A stretch of 64,000 bases of DNA, taken from positions 918,701 to 982,700 of the forward strand of contig JAMPIV010022935.1 of assembly GCA_024509875.1 (NCBI GenBank), given 5' to 3'. Shown here one piece after another: positions 33,206 through 45,123 of the stretch; position 1 is the stretch's first letter, and each line of letters starts with the position of its first letter. Position numbers and translations under genes: made by a program. The notes beneath the pieces are model-generated. The model was not told where the DNA came from and ran no database searches. It saw only the letters and a list, made by a program, of their open reading frames with translations. Source of the stretch: Oreohelix idahoensis (taxonomy: Eukaryota > Mollusca > Gastropoda > Stylommatophora > Oreohelicidae).

Positions 33206-33378
33206 AGAAAAAATACTAAGAGAAAAACACTTCGATTCGCGAACTGTCAAGAAATAATCGTGAAATACAAAAACAAAAACTCTTCTTTACGGATACAAAC
33301 AGACAGCAGGTGTACCGCACATGCTCTCAAGTCATCGCACAAACAAACAACACAAATCGCGCAAACAAGAAGATCGGG
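33206..33378 (+). repeat. Dispersed repeat, copy 2 (partner at 31525-31704)
   Basis: Near-identical direct copy about 1.68 kb downstream of copy 1. The flanks on both sides differ between the two, so this is a dispersed repeat or a terminal-repeat pair. A larger tandem duplication is not supported. Confidence 0.85.
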
Positions 33379-33742
33379 TCAAAAATAGGACTAAATAAGG
33401 CAACTTGTGATTTACATGTGTAGCAGACACATGGCGTCAGCAGGCGCGGTGACACGGAGACAGCTCAATCATTTGTTGTGAATAAGTAGGGAAATTACCT
33501 GCCACCCTTAAAAAAACAATTGTAACAAGGGGGGCTGTGGAACATACCGACAAGAGAGACAGATTCAACAAAATATATATTCGTCTATTGAATGGTATCG
33601 TTTCCCCCCTCCCTTCTCCCATTGTCTTTTGTAAAAAAAAAATTATTATTTTGATAATACGGTAAGCAGTGGGGTTGTAGACCTGTGTATAAACCCGTCA
33701 CAGACTGATGCACATAAGCCTGACTACGGATATATAAAACAC
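33379..33742. other. Unassigned DNA
   Basis: No supported feature; short reverse frames here carry no motif. Confidence 0.4.
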
Positions 33743-33955
33743 GGATAGTGTGATTCGCTTGCATAGATAGGCGGGGTTGTCGCACGGAAGGTCCTGGGTT
33801 CGAGTCCTGTGTAAGCCACTCACGTCTGTAGTTTTTCTGTTGTCTAGTGTTCTACTTCTTTATTTCTTACGAGTGCCTGAAAACATACCTTTATGTTTGT
33901 CTAATATTTATTTACTGTTTACAAGCCTCGGGTTTCCCTTCCTTATGTGTTATAA
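33743..33955 (+). mobile_element. tRNA-derived SINE-like repeat S, copy 3 (5' truncated)
   Basis: Begins at GGATAGTGTGATTCGCTTGC, has the B box GGTTCGAGTCC at about 33798, then the shared body to CAAGCCTCGGGTTTCCCTTC. It lacks the upstream GATTGCGTC head present in copies 1, 2 and 4. Confidence 0.7.
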
Positions 33956-34012
33956 ATGTTTATATACTGTAATACCAAAACCTACCCTCTGTCCTGTACT
34001 TACTGTTCTTAG

Positions 34013-34390
34013 TCTTCTATCATTTACTAGACACAGTATTAAGGTCTTTGTCTTGTGTAGTCGGACCTATACTGTATAATGGGGGAACAACAGAAGTGAT
34101 TGCGTCATTAATAGGCTGGACTGCCCATGGTAAATTTCCGGTGTTATGTCTTGCGGGTCACACTAATGACCCGTCATCGAAGCATCATTTTTGGTGATGC
34201 CTAGATGGCGGTGAGGATAGTGTGATTCGCTTGCATAGCTAGGCGTGGTTGTCGCACGGAAGGTCCTCGGTTCGAGTCCTGGGTAAGCCACTCACAACTG
34301 TTGTTTTTCTGTTGTCTAGTTTTCTACTTCTTTATTTCTTACGAATGCCTGAAAACATACTTTTATGTTTGTTTCTAAATATTTATTTAA
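34013..34390 (+). mobile_element. Segment U plus SINE-like repeat S, copy 4
   Basis: Segment U body at 34013-34089, then AACAGAAGTGATTGCGTC (about 34090-34107), then SINE S: the CGGGTCACACTAATGACCCG hairpin (about 34153), B box GGTTCGAGTCC at about 34270, and a TTTATTTCTTACGAATGCCT body. This is the unit order that copy 2 shows with U inverted. Confidence 0.7.
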
Positions 34391-35411
34391 TATATAAAAC
34401 AACAGTGAAGTACCAAATTATGTTGATCTATTTTGTTGTATGAATGTGATTACGTTAACAATCAGCAAGTACTCGGTTTTCAACAACAACAACAACAACA
34501 AAATACTATTATGGAATTCGTTCAGAAGTTGAATACACGGCGACCAAAAGCAAAGCATGCAAATGTCACGGTGACTTCAAAGCCTCTTCTTCCTCCCCCC
34601 TTCCCCCAAAACTTCCGAATCAACATGTCGGATAATGTAAACTTAATGTCATAGCAGATACGGGAGTGGCGTGTTACAGACTTCACCTATACTTGGTCTC
34701 ATCTTTATGAGGCAGGGTGACCTGTTCCCTTCCTCGCTGCCTTGACCCTCGCTGAATCAATCAAGAGCAGAGTCACCTACCCAGAATGGAACACGACCCG
34801 ATCTGGTTTCGAACCTGGTCCCTTTGTTGCCGGATAACAAATTCAAAATATGGAGGTTGCATTGACTTAAAGTGTTATTTTATATACGGAGATCCCAACA
34901 ACCTCAAGCCGACCGTTGCTGTCTTTAAACTTATTCAATGTAATAATCTGACCCCAGGATCTTATATATCTGGATATGTGCCCCAATATAACCGACGGAT
35001 CCTGTGTCTAGATCGAACGGGGGCACGCCAAAACGATGCATAATTTTCTTTTTATTATTTTTAAAGCTGACGTCTGAACGTGTAGGAAGATGATAAGTGT
35101 TGAGGCTACTTCATGGTGTGATTGTTATCGCGGCAAATTATTATTAACACCGAGTTTTTGTCACACCATGTCGTACTTCAACTGAATGCAAGAGAGACAG
35201 AATGCAGTTACTATGAGGTGAGTAGCTAAGCAATGACGTAAAAAAGGGAGTTGTATGTGTGACGCCATAGCGTCTAGATGTGTTTCTCCATATGGCTTGT
35301 ATGTCAGCCAATGAATTATTTATTCAGTGGATATGCAAGAGAATGTGGTAAGCAAAATATGCTTTAAACTATAGGCAGAATAAGTTGCCAAGATTCAAAA
35401 TGAATATATAA
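34391..35411. other. Unassigned DNA
   Basis: Contains a short (CAA)n at 34481-34501. A minus-strand GGTTCGAAAC (about 34807-34816) resembles a tRNA-type B box, possibly another SINE remnant. No gene supported. Confidence 0.4.
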
Positions 35412-35690
35412 TGCGGGATGATAATTCCCAGGAGAATGGAAATGTGTTCCAAGAAATAGATGAAAGTAAATGATATGTCGGGACGCTAAATCCCCCGCTA
35501 ACGGAAGAATATAAAAGAAATGTATTTAGGAGAACTAGAATTGGTTATTCATTCGGGACGCTAAACACCCCGATATTGGAATTATTATATATGAACATTT
35601 GCTATGTCGGGATGCAATTTCCCCGATGATAATGGATTAATATATGTGAATATTTGATATGCCGGGACGCCAAATCCCCCGATGATAAGG
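35412..35690 (+). repeat. Degenerate minisatellite of hairpin-forming units
   Basis: Units of the form CGGGACGCTAAATCCCCCG occur near 35413, 35478, 35556, 35607 and 35662, separated by 50-80 AT-rich bases. Each unit can pair CGGG with CCCG. The spacers share ATATGTGAATATTTG-like text. No coding frame. Confidence 0.65.
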
Positions 35691-36230
35691 GAGAATAATG
35701 AATGAAACTATATAGAAATATATTGAGAAGTTGAATAAAGTAAATTTGGAACAGTGGGAATATGTACAGTATTGACAGGCTGTTGTATGAGAAGCCATGA
35801 TATAATTTAAGAAAGTCGAACTTAGAGAAAGCAAGACTGTAGAATTGATGTGGAGCATACATTTCATTATTGTAATTGTGACGTTGAGAATATGTACCTA
35901 GTGTTTATTAAAATTTTGCAAAATTTAAGCCAAGATGTTTCTCCAGTTAATACCAGTTCATTCCAGCATTTGTCAACGTTATTCAATATTTGAATATTTT
36001 GAAAGGAGAAAGGTTCAGACACGAAGAGTGGTTACCATAATATCTGACAATGTAAACCAAATAAAAAAGTAAGGAGAACCAAGTCAAAAAGCATAAATTC
36101 TCACATCTTTATTAACAACAATTAACCCTAGACCGAGCAAGAATTCGGGACAATTATTCATCCCTTAACAATAAGGATACCCTTGGTTTGGTTTTAGAAC
36201 TGTATTCATTGCACACGGACAACTCCATCA
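35691..36230. other. Unassigned DNA
   Basis: AT-rich; no supported feature. Confidence 0.4.
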
Positions 36231-36276
36231 GTGCTGAGATCTCCTGCTTTAGATCACAAATGGAAGATCTCAGCAC
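36231..36276. repeat. 12-bp perfect inverted repeat
   Basis: GTGCTGAGATCT (36231-36242) and AGATCTCAGCAC (36265-36276) with a 22-base loop. TTGCACACGGA occurs nearby at 36210 and 36453. It could be part of an unclassified transposon. Confidence 0.75.
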
Positions 36277-36467
36277 AGTGCACGAATTCCGTAGCACCGG
36301 CGAAAATCCCAATGTGTGCATATAGAAATAACATATTCTATAAATATTTTTGTGGTGGATAGGTTTATAATTTTTACATTTTGCCAGGGCAGCCGCCTTG
36401 TGGCTTACTCTTTACGATTTCCAACTGCCGTGGGATTTTTAATGTGCGCAACTTGCACACGGAACCT

Positions 36468-36605
<138 letters not shown>

Positions 36606-36639
36606 ATATAATATACGAATTATATATTAATATATTTTC

Positions 36640-36851
36640 TAGTAGACTGTCTGACTAACTAAGTTCTGTTGTAGAGATAGGCTGAACGAGAGAAGTTTCT
36701 CGATTTTAGGAACAGACTCTAACCATTTTCTACCATCTCACTCGTGAAAATCTATTTTCTTTACATTACCTCTCACTGAGATATCACCTGTTCTAATCTA
36801 TTCAGAAGGGACCAATCTATGTCTTAATTCCCCTATCAAAAATCTACGACA
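36640..36851 (+). mobile_element. LTR-like repeat end (family L, copy E)
   Basis: Starts right after the TA tract with AGACTGTCTGAC, as in copy C. It carries GAACAGACTCTA, CATCTCACTCGTG, ATTCAGAAGGGACCAA and the terminus TACGACA at 36845-36851. It is closest to copy C. The part of the LTR left of the microsatellite is missing. Confidence 0.65.
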
Positions 36852-37529
36852 ACGATTACATACTCAAGGTAATGAGTCTACATATTAAGAACAGTTCGTG
36901 AAGATATACAGTCTGGCTAGTAACCTTAGGAGATTAGACAACAGACATATTCATGCGACAACTGCTAACTGTTGGTCAACGCTACCGAGATATTTATTAT
37001 CAACGTTCTCAGTACAACAGAAGTTTTCATCAGATCGTTCTCGACGTAGAGATACCCCACTCGAAATAACTTACAACAACTTGGGACATTCTATGCATAA
37101 ATATGAATCATCCTACCAGGAAGAAGCATTTAGAGACACATGGGCCTATCCATAATAGACGTCCACAGGAGAGGAGGGAGGGAGGAGTATTTAAAAAGTG
37201 GACAACTGTGGACATGGGGGGAGGGGGTAATTAAGTTCAAAGTGGACGTCCAATTCACAAACCACATGGCAACTCTCCCTCACATACACATTTATCAAGA
37301 GAAATAAACCCTCTGATCTTTTAAAGCTTCTTACTGTCCCGTTAAACCCAAATAAACGTTCTTCGGGTTTGTCCCTCTTTCCAGGCCTTCCAATCCTTCT
37401 AGACTCAAAATCTCTAATACGAAGAGGTTTTAACTTCGATGCTCCTGTTCTCGGGAACAAACACCCATAGTATATTAACTCTCTGGGAACCGACATCACA
37501 ATTATTGTGATTTCATGATTAGATTCTTT
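36852..37529. other. Unassigned DNA
   Basis: No recognised feature. A forward frame at 36898-37155 has no domain that I know. Confidence 0.4.
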
Positions 37530-37620
37530 TCTGTGTGAATTTATGTATCTACCTCCACCTTTATTACCCTGGGAATTCCAGAACAAGGACTGGTTTGTAA
37601 TGCTATCAACATGGTTTTTT
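37530..37620 (-). pseudogene. Tiny RTE LINE C-terminal fragment R6
   Basis: The minus strand gives VDSITNQSLFWNSQGNKGG, matching the VDSITRQ..WNPQGKR text near the end of RTE proteins. Fewer than 40 codons are recognisable. It abuts the reverse LTR-family fragment, with AACATGGTTTT repeated at the join (about 37606 and 37623). Confidence 0.5.
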
Positions 37621-37693
37621 TTAACATGGTTTTACCCCGCGTAAGATATATTATATTATCCACTTCGGTTATTTAACTTTAAAGTATAAACTT

Positions 37694-38414
37694 TATGTAT
37701 GCCAAGATGATGACAACTTTCTATGCCAAGCACAAGAAATGTTGGACTTCTTTCGTAACAGACATTATCCAGAGGATGTTCTTACCTCTGCCTTAGAGCG
37801 TGTTCTCCCTATCTCACGTCTAGAGGCCCTCAAACCCCGCCATAACACCTCCTCTGATAGAGTCAAGTTAATAATGACCTATCACCCTCATAACACTGCT
37901 GTCAAAAGGATCCTGTATCGTCACCTTCCTCTCCTCGAAGCTGACCCAAAGGCGCGGGAAGTGTTTAATGAGCCACCCTTGCTGGCATATAGACGGGATA
38001 AAAATTTGAGGGACCTCCTAGTCCACAGCCGTTTGAAAACCATCAACGATGGCCACTTTGGGACCAAGCCATGTAACCGAACACGATGTAAGACATGTCA
38101 GTATGTTATCGAAACACGTTCAGTCTCGTTCCCTAACGCCAAGATCACCATCACACATGGCTTCACATGTGAGTCACGCATGCAAACGTTGCACCATTAC
38201 TTACATCGGCCAAACGGGCACACGACTGGGCGACCGATTCTGCAGACACCTCTACGACATCTCTCAGTTTAAATCCACACCTGTGGCCATCCACTTCAAT
38301 GGCCCGGACCACCACGGTGCCACTGACATCCAGGTGACAGCTATCAGATCCTGTTCCTCGGACGCCAACAGTCGGTTTCGCCAGGAACAACGCCTCATCC
38401 ATCTTACGGCTTGA
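37694..38414 (+). pseudogene. Penelope-like protein: RT C-terminus and GIY-YIG endonuclease
   Basis: The first frame (open to 38272, Met at 37739) gives EMLDFFRNRHYPEDVLTSAL, then ISRLEALKPRH, RVKLIMTYHPHNTAVKRIL, REVFNEPPLLAYRRDKNLRD and the cysteine linker KPCNRTRCKTC. Near 38170-38195 the frame shifts into the one ending at 38414, which carries CKRCTITYIGQTGTRLGDRF (YIG and the catalytic-Arg region), CRHLYDI, HFN and a C-terminal RFRQEQRLIH with Glu. The GIY half is eroded at the shift. The Cys pattern before the nuclease is standard in these elements. Inactive. Confidence 0.85.
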
Positions 38415-38546
38415 ATACCCAACATTCTTTTGTCTGAGACGCCTTTCTCTATCTAGTCCCTATTGTATTATGACTGTCTACTTTGATGTGATCAACCATT
38501 TTTTTTTTTTTTTTTTTAATTTGTTTCATTTTTAAATTTTTTTTAT

Positions 38547-38795
<249 letters not shown>

Positions 38796-39049
38796 TTTCC
38801 CTCACTTTATATATTATTATTATTATTATTTTTCCTCACTCTTTTCCGGTCCTTATTTTCATTATTTCTTATTTTTTGTTGTTAATGTACTTTCGACTTC
38901 CGTTTTCCGGTTTAGTGGCAGCCATCTTGCTTCTGTGACTGGACATGTGACTGGACACAAGGGAGTTATTTTTCTCTTATTTTTATAGTTTCATGTTCTC
39001 TACTTAATTCTCATTTTCTTTCTTTCCCTCCTGTCTTGTTTGTCTGTCC

Positions 39050-39076
39050 CTGACGAAGGCCTTGTGGCCGCAACGT
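39050..39076 (+). ncRNA. Hammerhead-ribozyme-like core (decayed)
   Basis: CTGACGA (39050-39056) matches the invariant CUGANGA box. A GGCC-TTGT-GGCC hairpin (39058-39069) sits where stem II belongs, and GCAAC follows where GAAAC is required. Hammerhead motifs are known in Penelope-like elements. One core base is wrong and I could not find well-paired stems I and III, so activity is unlikely. Confidence 0.35.
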
Positions 39077-39260
39077 AGGTTTTTCCTGTCCTTTCTCCTT
39101 GTAAGACGTATTACTATTTGTGTTTTGTTTTTTCCCCCCATTCTAAAGTATAAACTACAAGCTTAAAGCTAGTCTTATCGTTTAAAAACTCCCGTGAAAT
39201 AAATTCTAGTCATTTAAAAAACCCCAGTCATCGTGAATTAGACATAAATACATCTTTCCG

Positions 39261-39778
39261 ATTCCATTTTATTTCCCCTGTTGTGTTCTCCACTGGATGA
39301 CACCGGACCTCGTTCTTTGTTGCACGAGGCATTCATTAAATTTCATGGCCAAGCGCGAAATTTTTTAAAATCTGTGCCAGACCAGGGATCTTGACATCAT
39401 AAATCAGCGAAATCGGACACCTGCATTTAGTTGAAGTAAATGTAAGTATAATTTTTTTGGTTATTTTCCAAGGAGACGGAAATCTTAACCTTCGTGTGTG
39501 TGGTCCCCTACAGTTTGCATCTGTGTGGGGCTACTGGCCACAACAACCGTTATTCACATTTCTGTGAAGATTTTAGTTATTTACATAAGGAAATTACATT
39601 ATCTACGTAGTAAAAACACAGTTCGCACGAACACGAAAAAGGAGTTCGGACTAGATACATTTTTCCCATATTTACATTTTCCGCGTGAAAACCATACTAA
39701 TTTTTTTTTGCCCGTTTGAATTTACGAACCACGTTAATTTTACGTGTCAGTAAAGAAGTTTCAAAGAAAAACTGTTCA
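39261..39778. other. Unassigned DNA
   Basis: No supported feature. A forward frame at 39498-39719 has no motif. Confidence 0.4.
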
Positions 39779-39793
39779 ACCAAACGGTCATAT

Positions 39794-40174
39794 ACTTACT
39801 TACTTACTTAGTCGTTCCCCTTCTACCATGAAGTGTAGAGGTTTGGAAGAGAGAGCGCCATACTATCCTATCGGCTGTCTTCCTCCTGGACTGGTTCCAT
39901 TCTAGTCCTCGGTCCTTCAAAGATTGTCTAATGTTGTCCTCCTAGCGGACTCTGGGTCGTCCTGGGGGTCTGGATCCTTGGCTCTTTGTTTCCCATGCTT
40001 GTCGTGGTAGCCGATCTTCTCCCATTCTGCAGACATGGCCAAACCATCTTAGTTGGGACTGTTCTACTTGGGTCTGCAGGGGGTGGGATTTAAGGCCTTG
40101 ACGTATCGTCTGGTTGCGTACCATGTCTCTTCTTGTTACTTCAACCACCTTCCTCAGATACCTCATTTCTGAGG
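39794..40174 (-). mobile_element. LINE X 3' fragment with 15-bp target-site duplication
   Basis: Minus-strand copy of the last about 110 codons of LINE X, starting within SSEMRYLRKVVEVTRRDMVR and running to the (AAGT)n tail at 39794-39810. It is flanked by ACCAAACGGTCATAT at 39779-39793 and 40175-40189. The reverse frame 40187-39942 starts with MTVW from the flanking repeat, then becomes LINE sequence. A frameshift after GRPRVR breaks it. Identity with 22644-23030 is high, so it is the same subfamily. Confidence 0.9.
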
Positions 40175-40490
40175 ACCAAACGGTCATATTTGGGGTATAT
40201 TGTGTGTTGTAGTAAGTATTTTTATTTATTTACTTACGTCAACTATATTGCAGTAATACCCTGTTTAACCAATCGGTCATATTTGGGGTATATTGTGTGT
40301 TGTAGTAAGTATTTTTATTTATTTACTTACGTCGACTATATTGCAGTAATACCCTGTTTAACCAATCGGTCATATTTGGGGTATATAGTGTGTTGTAGTA
40401 AGTATGTTTATTTATTTACTTACGTCGACTATATTGCAGTAATACCCTGTTCAACCAATCGGTTATATTTGGAGTATATTGTGCGTTAGG
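40175..40490 (+). repeat. 93-bp tandem repeat, about 3.4 copies
   Basis: ACCAAACGG or ACCAATCGG starts at 40175, 40268, 40361 and 40454, exactly 93 apart. Units share CATATTTGGGGTATATTGTG and CGTCGACTATATTGCAGTAA. Because 93 is divisible by three a forward frame stays open across all units; that is a by-product. The LINE tail at 39794 lies inside the first unit. Confidence 0.9.
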
Positions 40491-40513
40491 TTCTTCGGGG
40501 CTAGCCAGTTGCT

Positions 40514-40544
40514 AGTCCTGAAAAGAACTGGTCCTAAAAAGGAC
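40514..40544 (-). other. Two adjacent histone-stem-loop-like hairpins
   Basis: On the minus strand: GTCCTTTTTAGGAC (40544-40531) and AGTTCTTTTCAGGACT (40529-40514), each a five- or six-base-pair stem with a T-rich four-base loop. They lie downstream of the decayed LINE ORF1 on the same strand. Confidence 0.3.
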
Positions 40545-40906
40545 AACTAGCTGACTGTCTGGATTCCTCTCGTCGTTAGTCTGTTCGTGGTATCGTGGCA
40601 TGTTCAATAGTGTACAGTTTTTCACACCCTGCCTCGATGTGGCAGCCATGAAAAGGGCTTGTGTGTTTTTAACCTCCTCGTTTGTGTTGTGTGTGTTGTC
40701 TTTTTTCTCCTGTAACTGGTATATCGTTTTTTCGATTATTTTTGGGAGTAACCATTCTAGTATTTCAGAGATAACTTTTTCGTTGCGTTGGTCGTTCTTT
40801 TAATTTTCTCTTTTGTTTTTAGACGCAGTTCATCAGTGGTTCTTTCAGTTTTTTTTCGTTTGAGGACTTCTTCGTTTTCCTCTTTCAGCTCTGCCAGCTT
40901 CTTGAT

Positions 40907-42497
40907 TTATGCTTTTGTTTGTTGCTGAATTATTATCATGTCCTGCATCATACTTCTAACGCTCTGTAGATCTTTCATATTATCACTTCTTTCAGTTTGA
41001 TCCTCGTGAGTTTTCCTGCTTCTACTCTCGACCTGGAGTTTTATTTTTATTTCTTTCACATCCTCGGTCAGCTGATGCAGTTGTCTTCTAGTTATTGTGT
41101 ACTGTTTGTCCGTGACATCTGCAGTTACTCTGTGTCTTGCCTCTCTAAAGAAGATGTTTTTGAACACGGATTCCCTCAGTGTGTTCTTGGTTTCCTGAAG
41201 CACCGGGCAGCCTCGGTACCTTGCCCAATGGTTTCCGAGGCAGTTTGCACAGGTACGGTTTGTGTTTGTGGCTTTGTAGTTGTGATCCTCCATCACCCTG
41301 GGACGGTCGCGATATGGGTGGCTCCCTGCGCAATGCCGGCAAACTTTCTCTCTCCTGCATGTCTTCTTGGTGTGGGAAAACTGCTGGCAGTTGGAGCACT
41401 GCATGACCGGAGGGATATAGGCTTCTGTCTTTGTTGATTTATCTTTCAGCGTCAGTTTCTCAGGTCATGTCGATTGGTATCTTTTTTATCCCAGGTTTTT
41501 AGCCTTTCGACTTGAGTGATTCTGACATCTACGTTTTCTGTTTGTAGGCAACTGTGAACTTCTCGTGCGGACCATCTGGTATCGACCTCTCTTAACACCA
41601 ACTTCTTTGTTGTCGTGAAGGTTTCTACCACTACTTTTATCTGGTGGGGCAGCTGGAATTCTTTTGGTCCGGACACCAGTTCGGTTTTTAGCGAGGTTGT
41701 TTTTTCTGTGCTGTTGAGATAAAGCAAGACTCCCTTTTCGTGTCTCCCTATATTAGCGATGCCTTTCCTGCCCGATATTGCTTCGATACCGATCACTTTA
41801 TCGTCGGGTAAGGCCCTGAGCGAGGTCTCACCTCTAGACACCTTTGTGATCTTAACGATCATCTCCTGTAGTGCGTCGTGAGAAAGGCATTGGTTGGCTT
41901 GCGAAGGTGGCACGCTCTGACTTCCGTCTCTGTTAGAGCGTGTGGTCTGTGGTACGGACTCACGTTCTGGTTCGTTGTCTGCTTCTGGTCACGTTTTGTA
42001 GATCTTGACTGGTCACTACACTATAGAGCTTTTACTATGACATCTTGTTTTGGCGGTGATTTTGCTTTGCCAGGCTTCGGAGCATGGTTGTCATCTGCCG
42101 TCGAAGTCTTGTATTGCTCATTTATGGAGGAACTTGCAGTTACCGTCATTGTAGCTACGTAGGGTGGTGGGGAAATCGCTCGCATGGCGTTTCTTGCCTC
42201 ACGGATCCGTGTTAGCGACCTCATTATATTTTCTGCAACGTCGGCAATGTCAGGCATATCTTATATTAGGTCAGAGTTACTTGCTGCTGACGCCTCCTTC
42301 TCTGTATCAAGAGATCTGTTCCCTAGTAGGCCGTTACTGGATTTTGACGACCCCGTCGCTGGCATCTCTGTCACTGTATCGAGTGTTGTATTGGTCGGCT
42401 TCTTCTGTATCCCATTTCTGAGATTTAAAGATGCTGGTCTGTTGCGGGGAACACGTACGACTTTTCTTCTTTTGGGATCGGCGTTAGATCGAGCCAT
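40907..42497 (-). pseudogene. I/Jockey-type LINE ORF1 (zinc-knuckle nucleic-acid-binding protein)
   Basis: Read right to left in pieces. MARSNADPKRRKVVRVPRNR (from 42497), then an in-frame TAA (42261-42263). MPDIADVAENIMRSLTRIRE follows in the same frame to 42021. A shift leads to 41913-41452 (LQEMIVKITKVSRGETSLRA region), and a second shift to 41440-40907. The last piece has a CCHC knuckle CSNCQQFSHTKKTC, a degraded second (CRHCAGSHPYRDR, last Cys lost) and CANCLGNHWARYRGCPV. Such proteins coat LINE RNA. No ORF2 is adjacent. One stop and two frameshifts make it inactive. Confidence 0.75.
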
Positions 42498-43744
42498 TTT
42501 AGTATAGTGCGATGAGAAACGGGATATGAGAATGAATGAAAAAACAAAAAGCGAAGAAAACGTGAAAGTGTGGTAAATAGTAATGTGGTGTTTGTCTTAT
42601 GTATAATATGTTCAGTTCAAGCCCATCTTATGTGCAATTTTGGTAAATAGTGTGCTTTATTTTACATAGCATATTATACTTGTTAAGTTAGTTCCTTCAT
42701 GTTGCAACGTCATTGTTGTTTGTTATTGCGTTGCTTCAAAACATTATATTTACCATCCTGACCCTTTCATTTGAAATGCACAACACAATATATATTGACA
42801 GTTCATTATTATTTCCCTTACAAAGAAGATTAACCTTAATTAAGTGATTTTCCCCTTATTTTATATTGTTTTAAATCGGCTGGGTCATTGCTAGTCAAAA
42901 CTTATAGGTTTAAGATTTACGAAGAAAGGAAGCTGCGTACGAAGTTTCAACACTCTAGAATGAATGGAAAATTGAGATTTAGAGGGTTGACTAGTTGAAA
43001 TGCGACAAATATCAAAATACGATTTTGATGTGACAGAAAAGGAGTTAAAAAAAAGAAAAACTATTTGTCCATCTTTTGTCATCGTTATTCTTCAAGTTTA
43101 TATACGCCTTTTTGCCGCTCTATGATTTTGAAATGTGGTTATTCTCTCTATTTGTCCAACATATTTATCTTTCTAATTTTGTACCTTTTTCATGCTTTCT
43201 TTCTTCCATTCCTTGGCATCTTTATTCCTTTTCCTTAGCATAAATACATCATATTCTCTTGAATTAAAAAAAAACCCAAAAAACTCAAGGTCCTCTGTTC
43301 TTTCTTGCTTGTTTGATTGCAGAGTTATCTGATGCACAGTAATTAATACCATTCATTCGTTTATTTATGTCACAAAATGAGGCGATCATCCTCGATCTTT
43401 GTTTCACTCCGGCAGCATCGGCACATTTTTTTGGTACTGATTTTATTGTTTGCTTTCATGTGTCGCACTTTCTTTGTCTTTTTCTGCTATGTGTAGTAGA
43501 TATTACGTATTTTCCTTCTTACACCCTTCTCAGGGATAAGTAGACATGTTCGGCTGTTATTCATTTCTCCCTACGTTGCAAGGAATAGCAGCGACCTAAG
43601 CATGTTTGCTATCGTGTGCGCAGCGGATATCAGTACACAGATTAACACGTAAATCGCCTCATCGCAGTGCGTAATCACTGATAAGACACGGGTGCGCTCA
43701 TCGCCAAAGCTTGGAATACGGGGAGATAACTGATGGGCAGACAC
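42498..43744. other. Unassigned DNA
   Basis: AT-rich; no feature supported. The region just right of 42497 would be the LINE 5' UTR. Confidence 0.4.
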
Positions 43745-44312
43745 ATTTCTTTTCTTACTAGCAATAGACTGGGTTATGAGATCATCGACAACACACAACA
43801 GAAATGGAATTCAGTGGACTCTGACTAAGCAGTTAGATGATCTGCATTTTGCTGATAACTTGGCTCTTCTGTCCCATAACCGTAATCAGATGCAGGACAA
43901 ATTGAAAACCCTCGATGAGAGGTCACAGCAAGTGGGTCTGAAAATACACAGGGAAAAGACAAAAATAATGAGAATAAATGCAGGTAATGATAACAGCGTT
44001 GAACTTGAAGAAACACCAATACAAGATGTAGAATCGTACACATATCTTGGCAGTAATAAAGACAAAGTTGGAGGGACAGACAGCGATATCAAAATAAGAA
44101 TACAAAAGGCAAAAGGAGCTTTCATTGCATTGGGAAATATATGGCGATCAAGAGAAATCGGATCCAACACGAAAGTAAGAATCTTCAACTCAAATGTGAA
44201 GTCAGTCCTATTGTATGGCTCTGAGACATGGAGAACAACAAAGACAACAACCAAAAAGCTACAGACTTTCATAAATGGGTGCTTGCATAGAATAGAGGGA
44301 TTAAAAAAATAA
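43745..44312 (+). pseudogene. RTE LINE RT fragment R5
   Basis: The forward frame starts abruptly inside the palm: AIDWVMRSST, then GIQWTLTKQLDDLHFADNLA (catalytic box FADD altered to FADN), then LGSNKDKVGGTDSDIKIRIQ, KVRIFNSNVKSVLLYGSETW and TFINGCLHRIEGLKK before a stop. Its reading frame is intact for about 178 codons, longer than the other RTE tails here. Upstream RT and endonuclease parts are absent, as is the WIGHTLRK C-terminal part. The lost Asp would abolish polymerase activity. Confidence 0.85.
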
Positions 44313-45115
<803 letters not shown>

Positions 45116-45123
45116 TTTCAAAG

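Noticed and set aside
39050..39120. A fully folded active hammerhead ribozyme
   Set aside because: Core GAAA reads GCAA and no consistent stem I plus stem III pairing was found by eye.
40133..40489. 118-codon ORF with a 31-residue repeat
   Set aside because: It arises from a 93-bp tandem array plus LINE sequence at its start; nothing suggests translation.
40997..42507. Forward frames of 75-146 codons
   Set aside because: Antisense shadows of the LINE ORF1, which has zinc knuckles on the minus strand.
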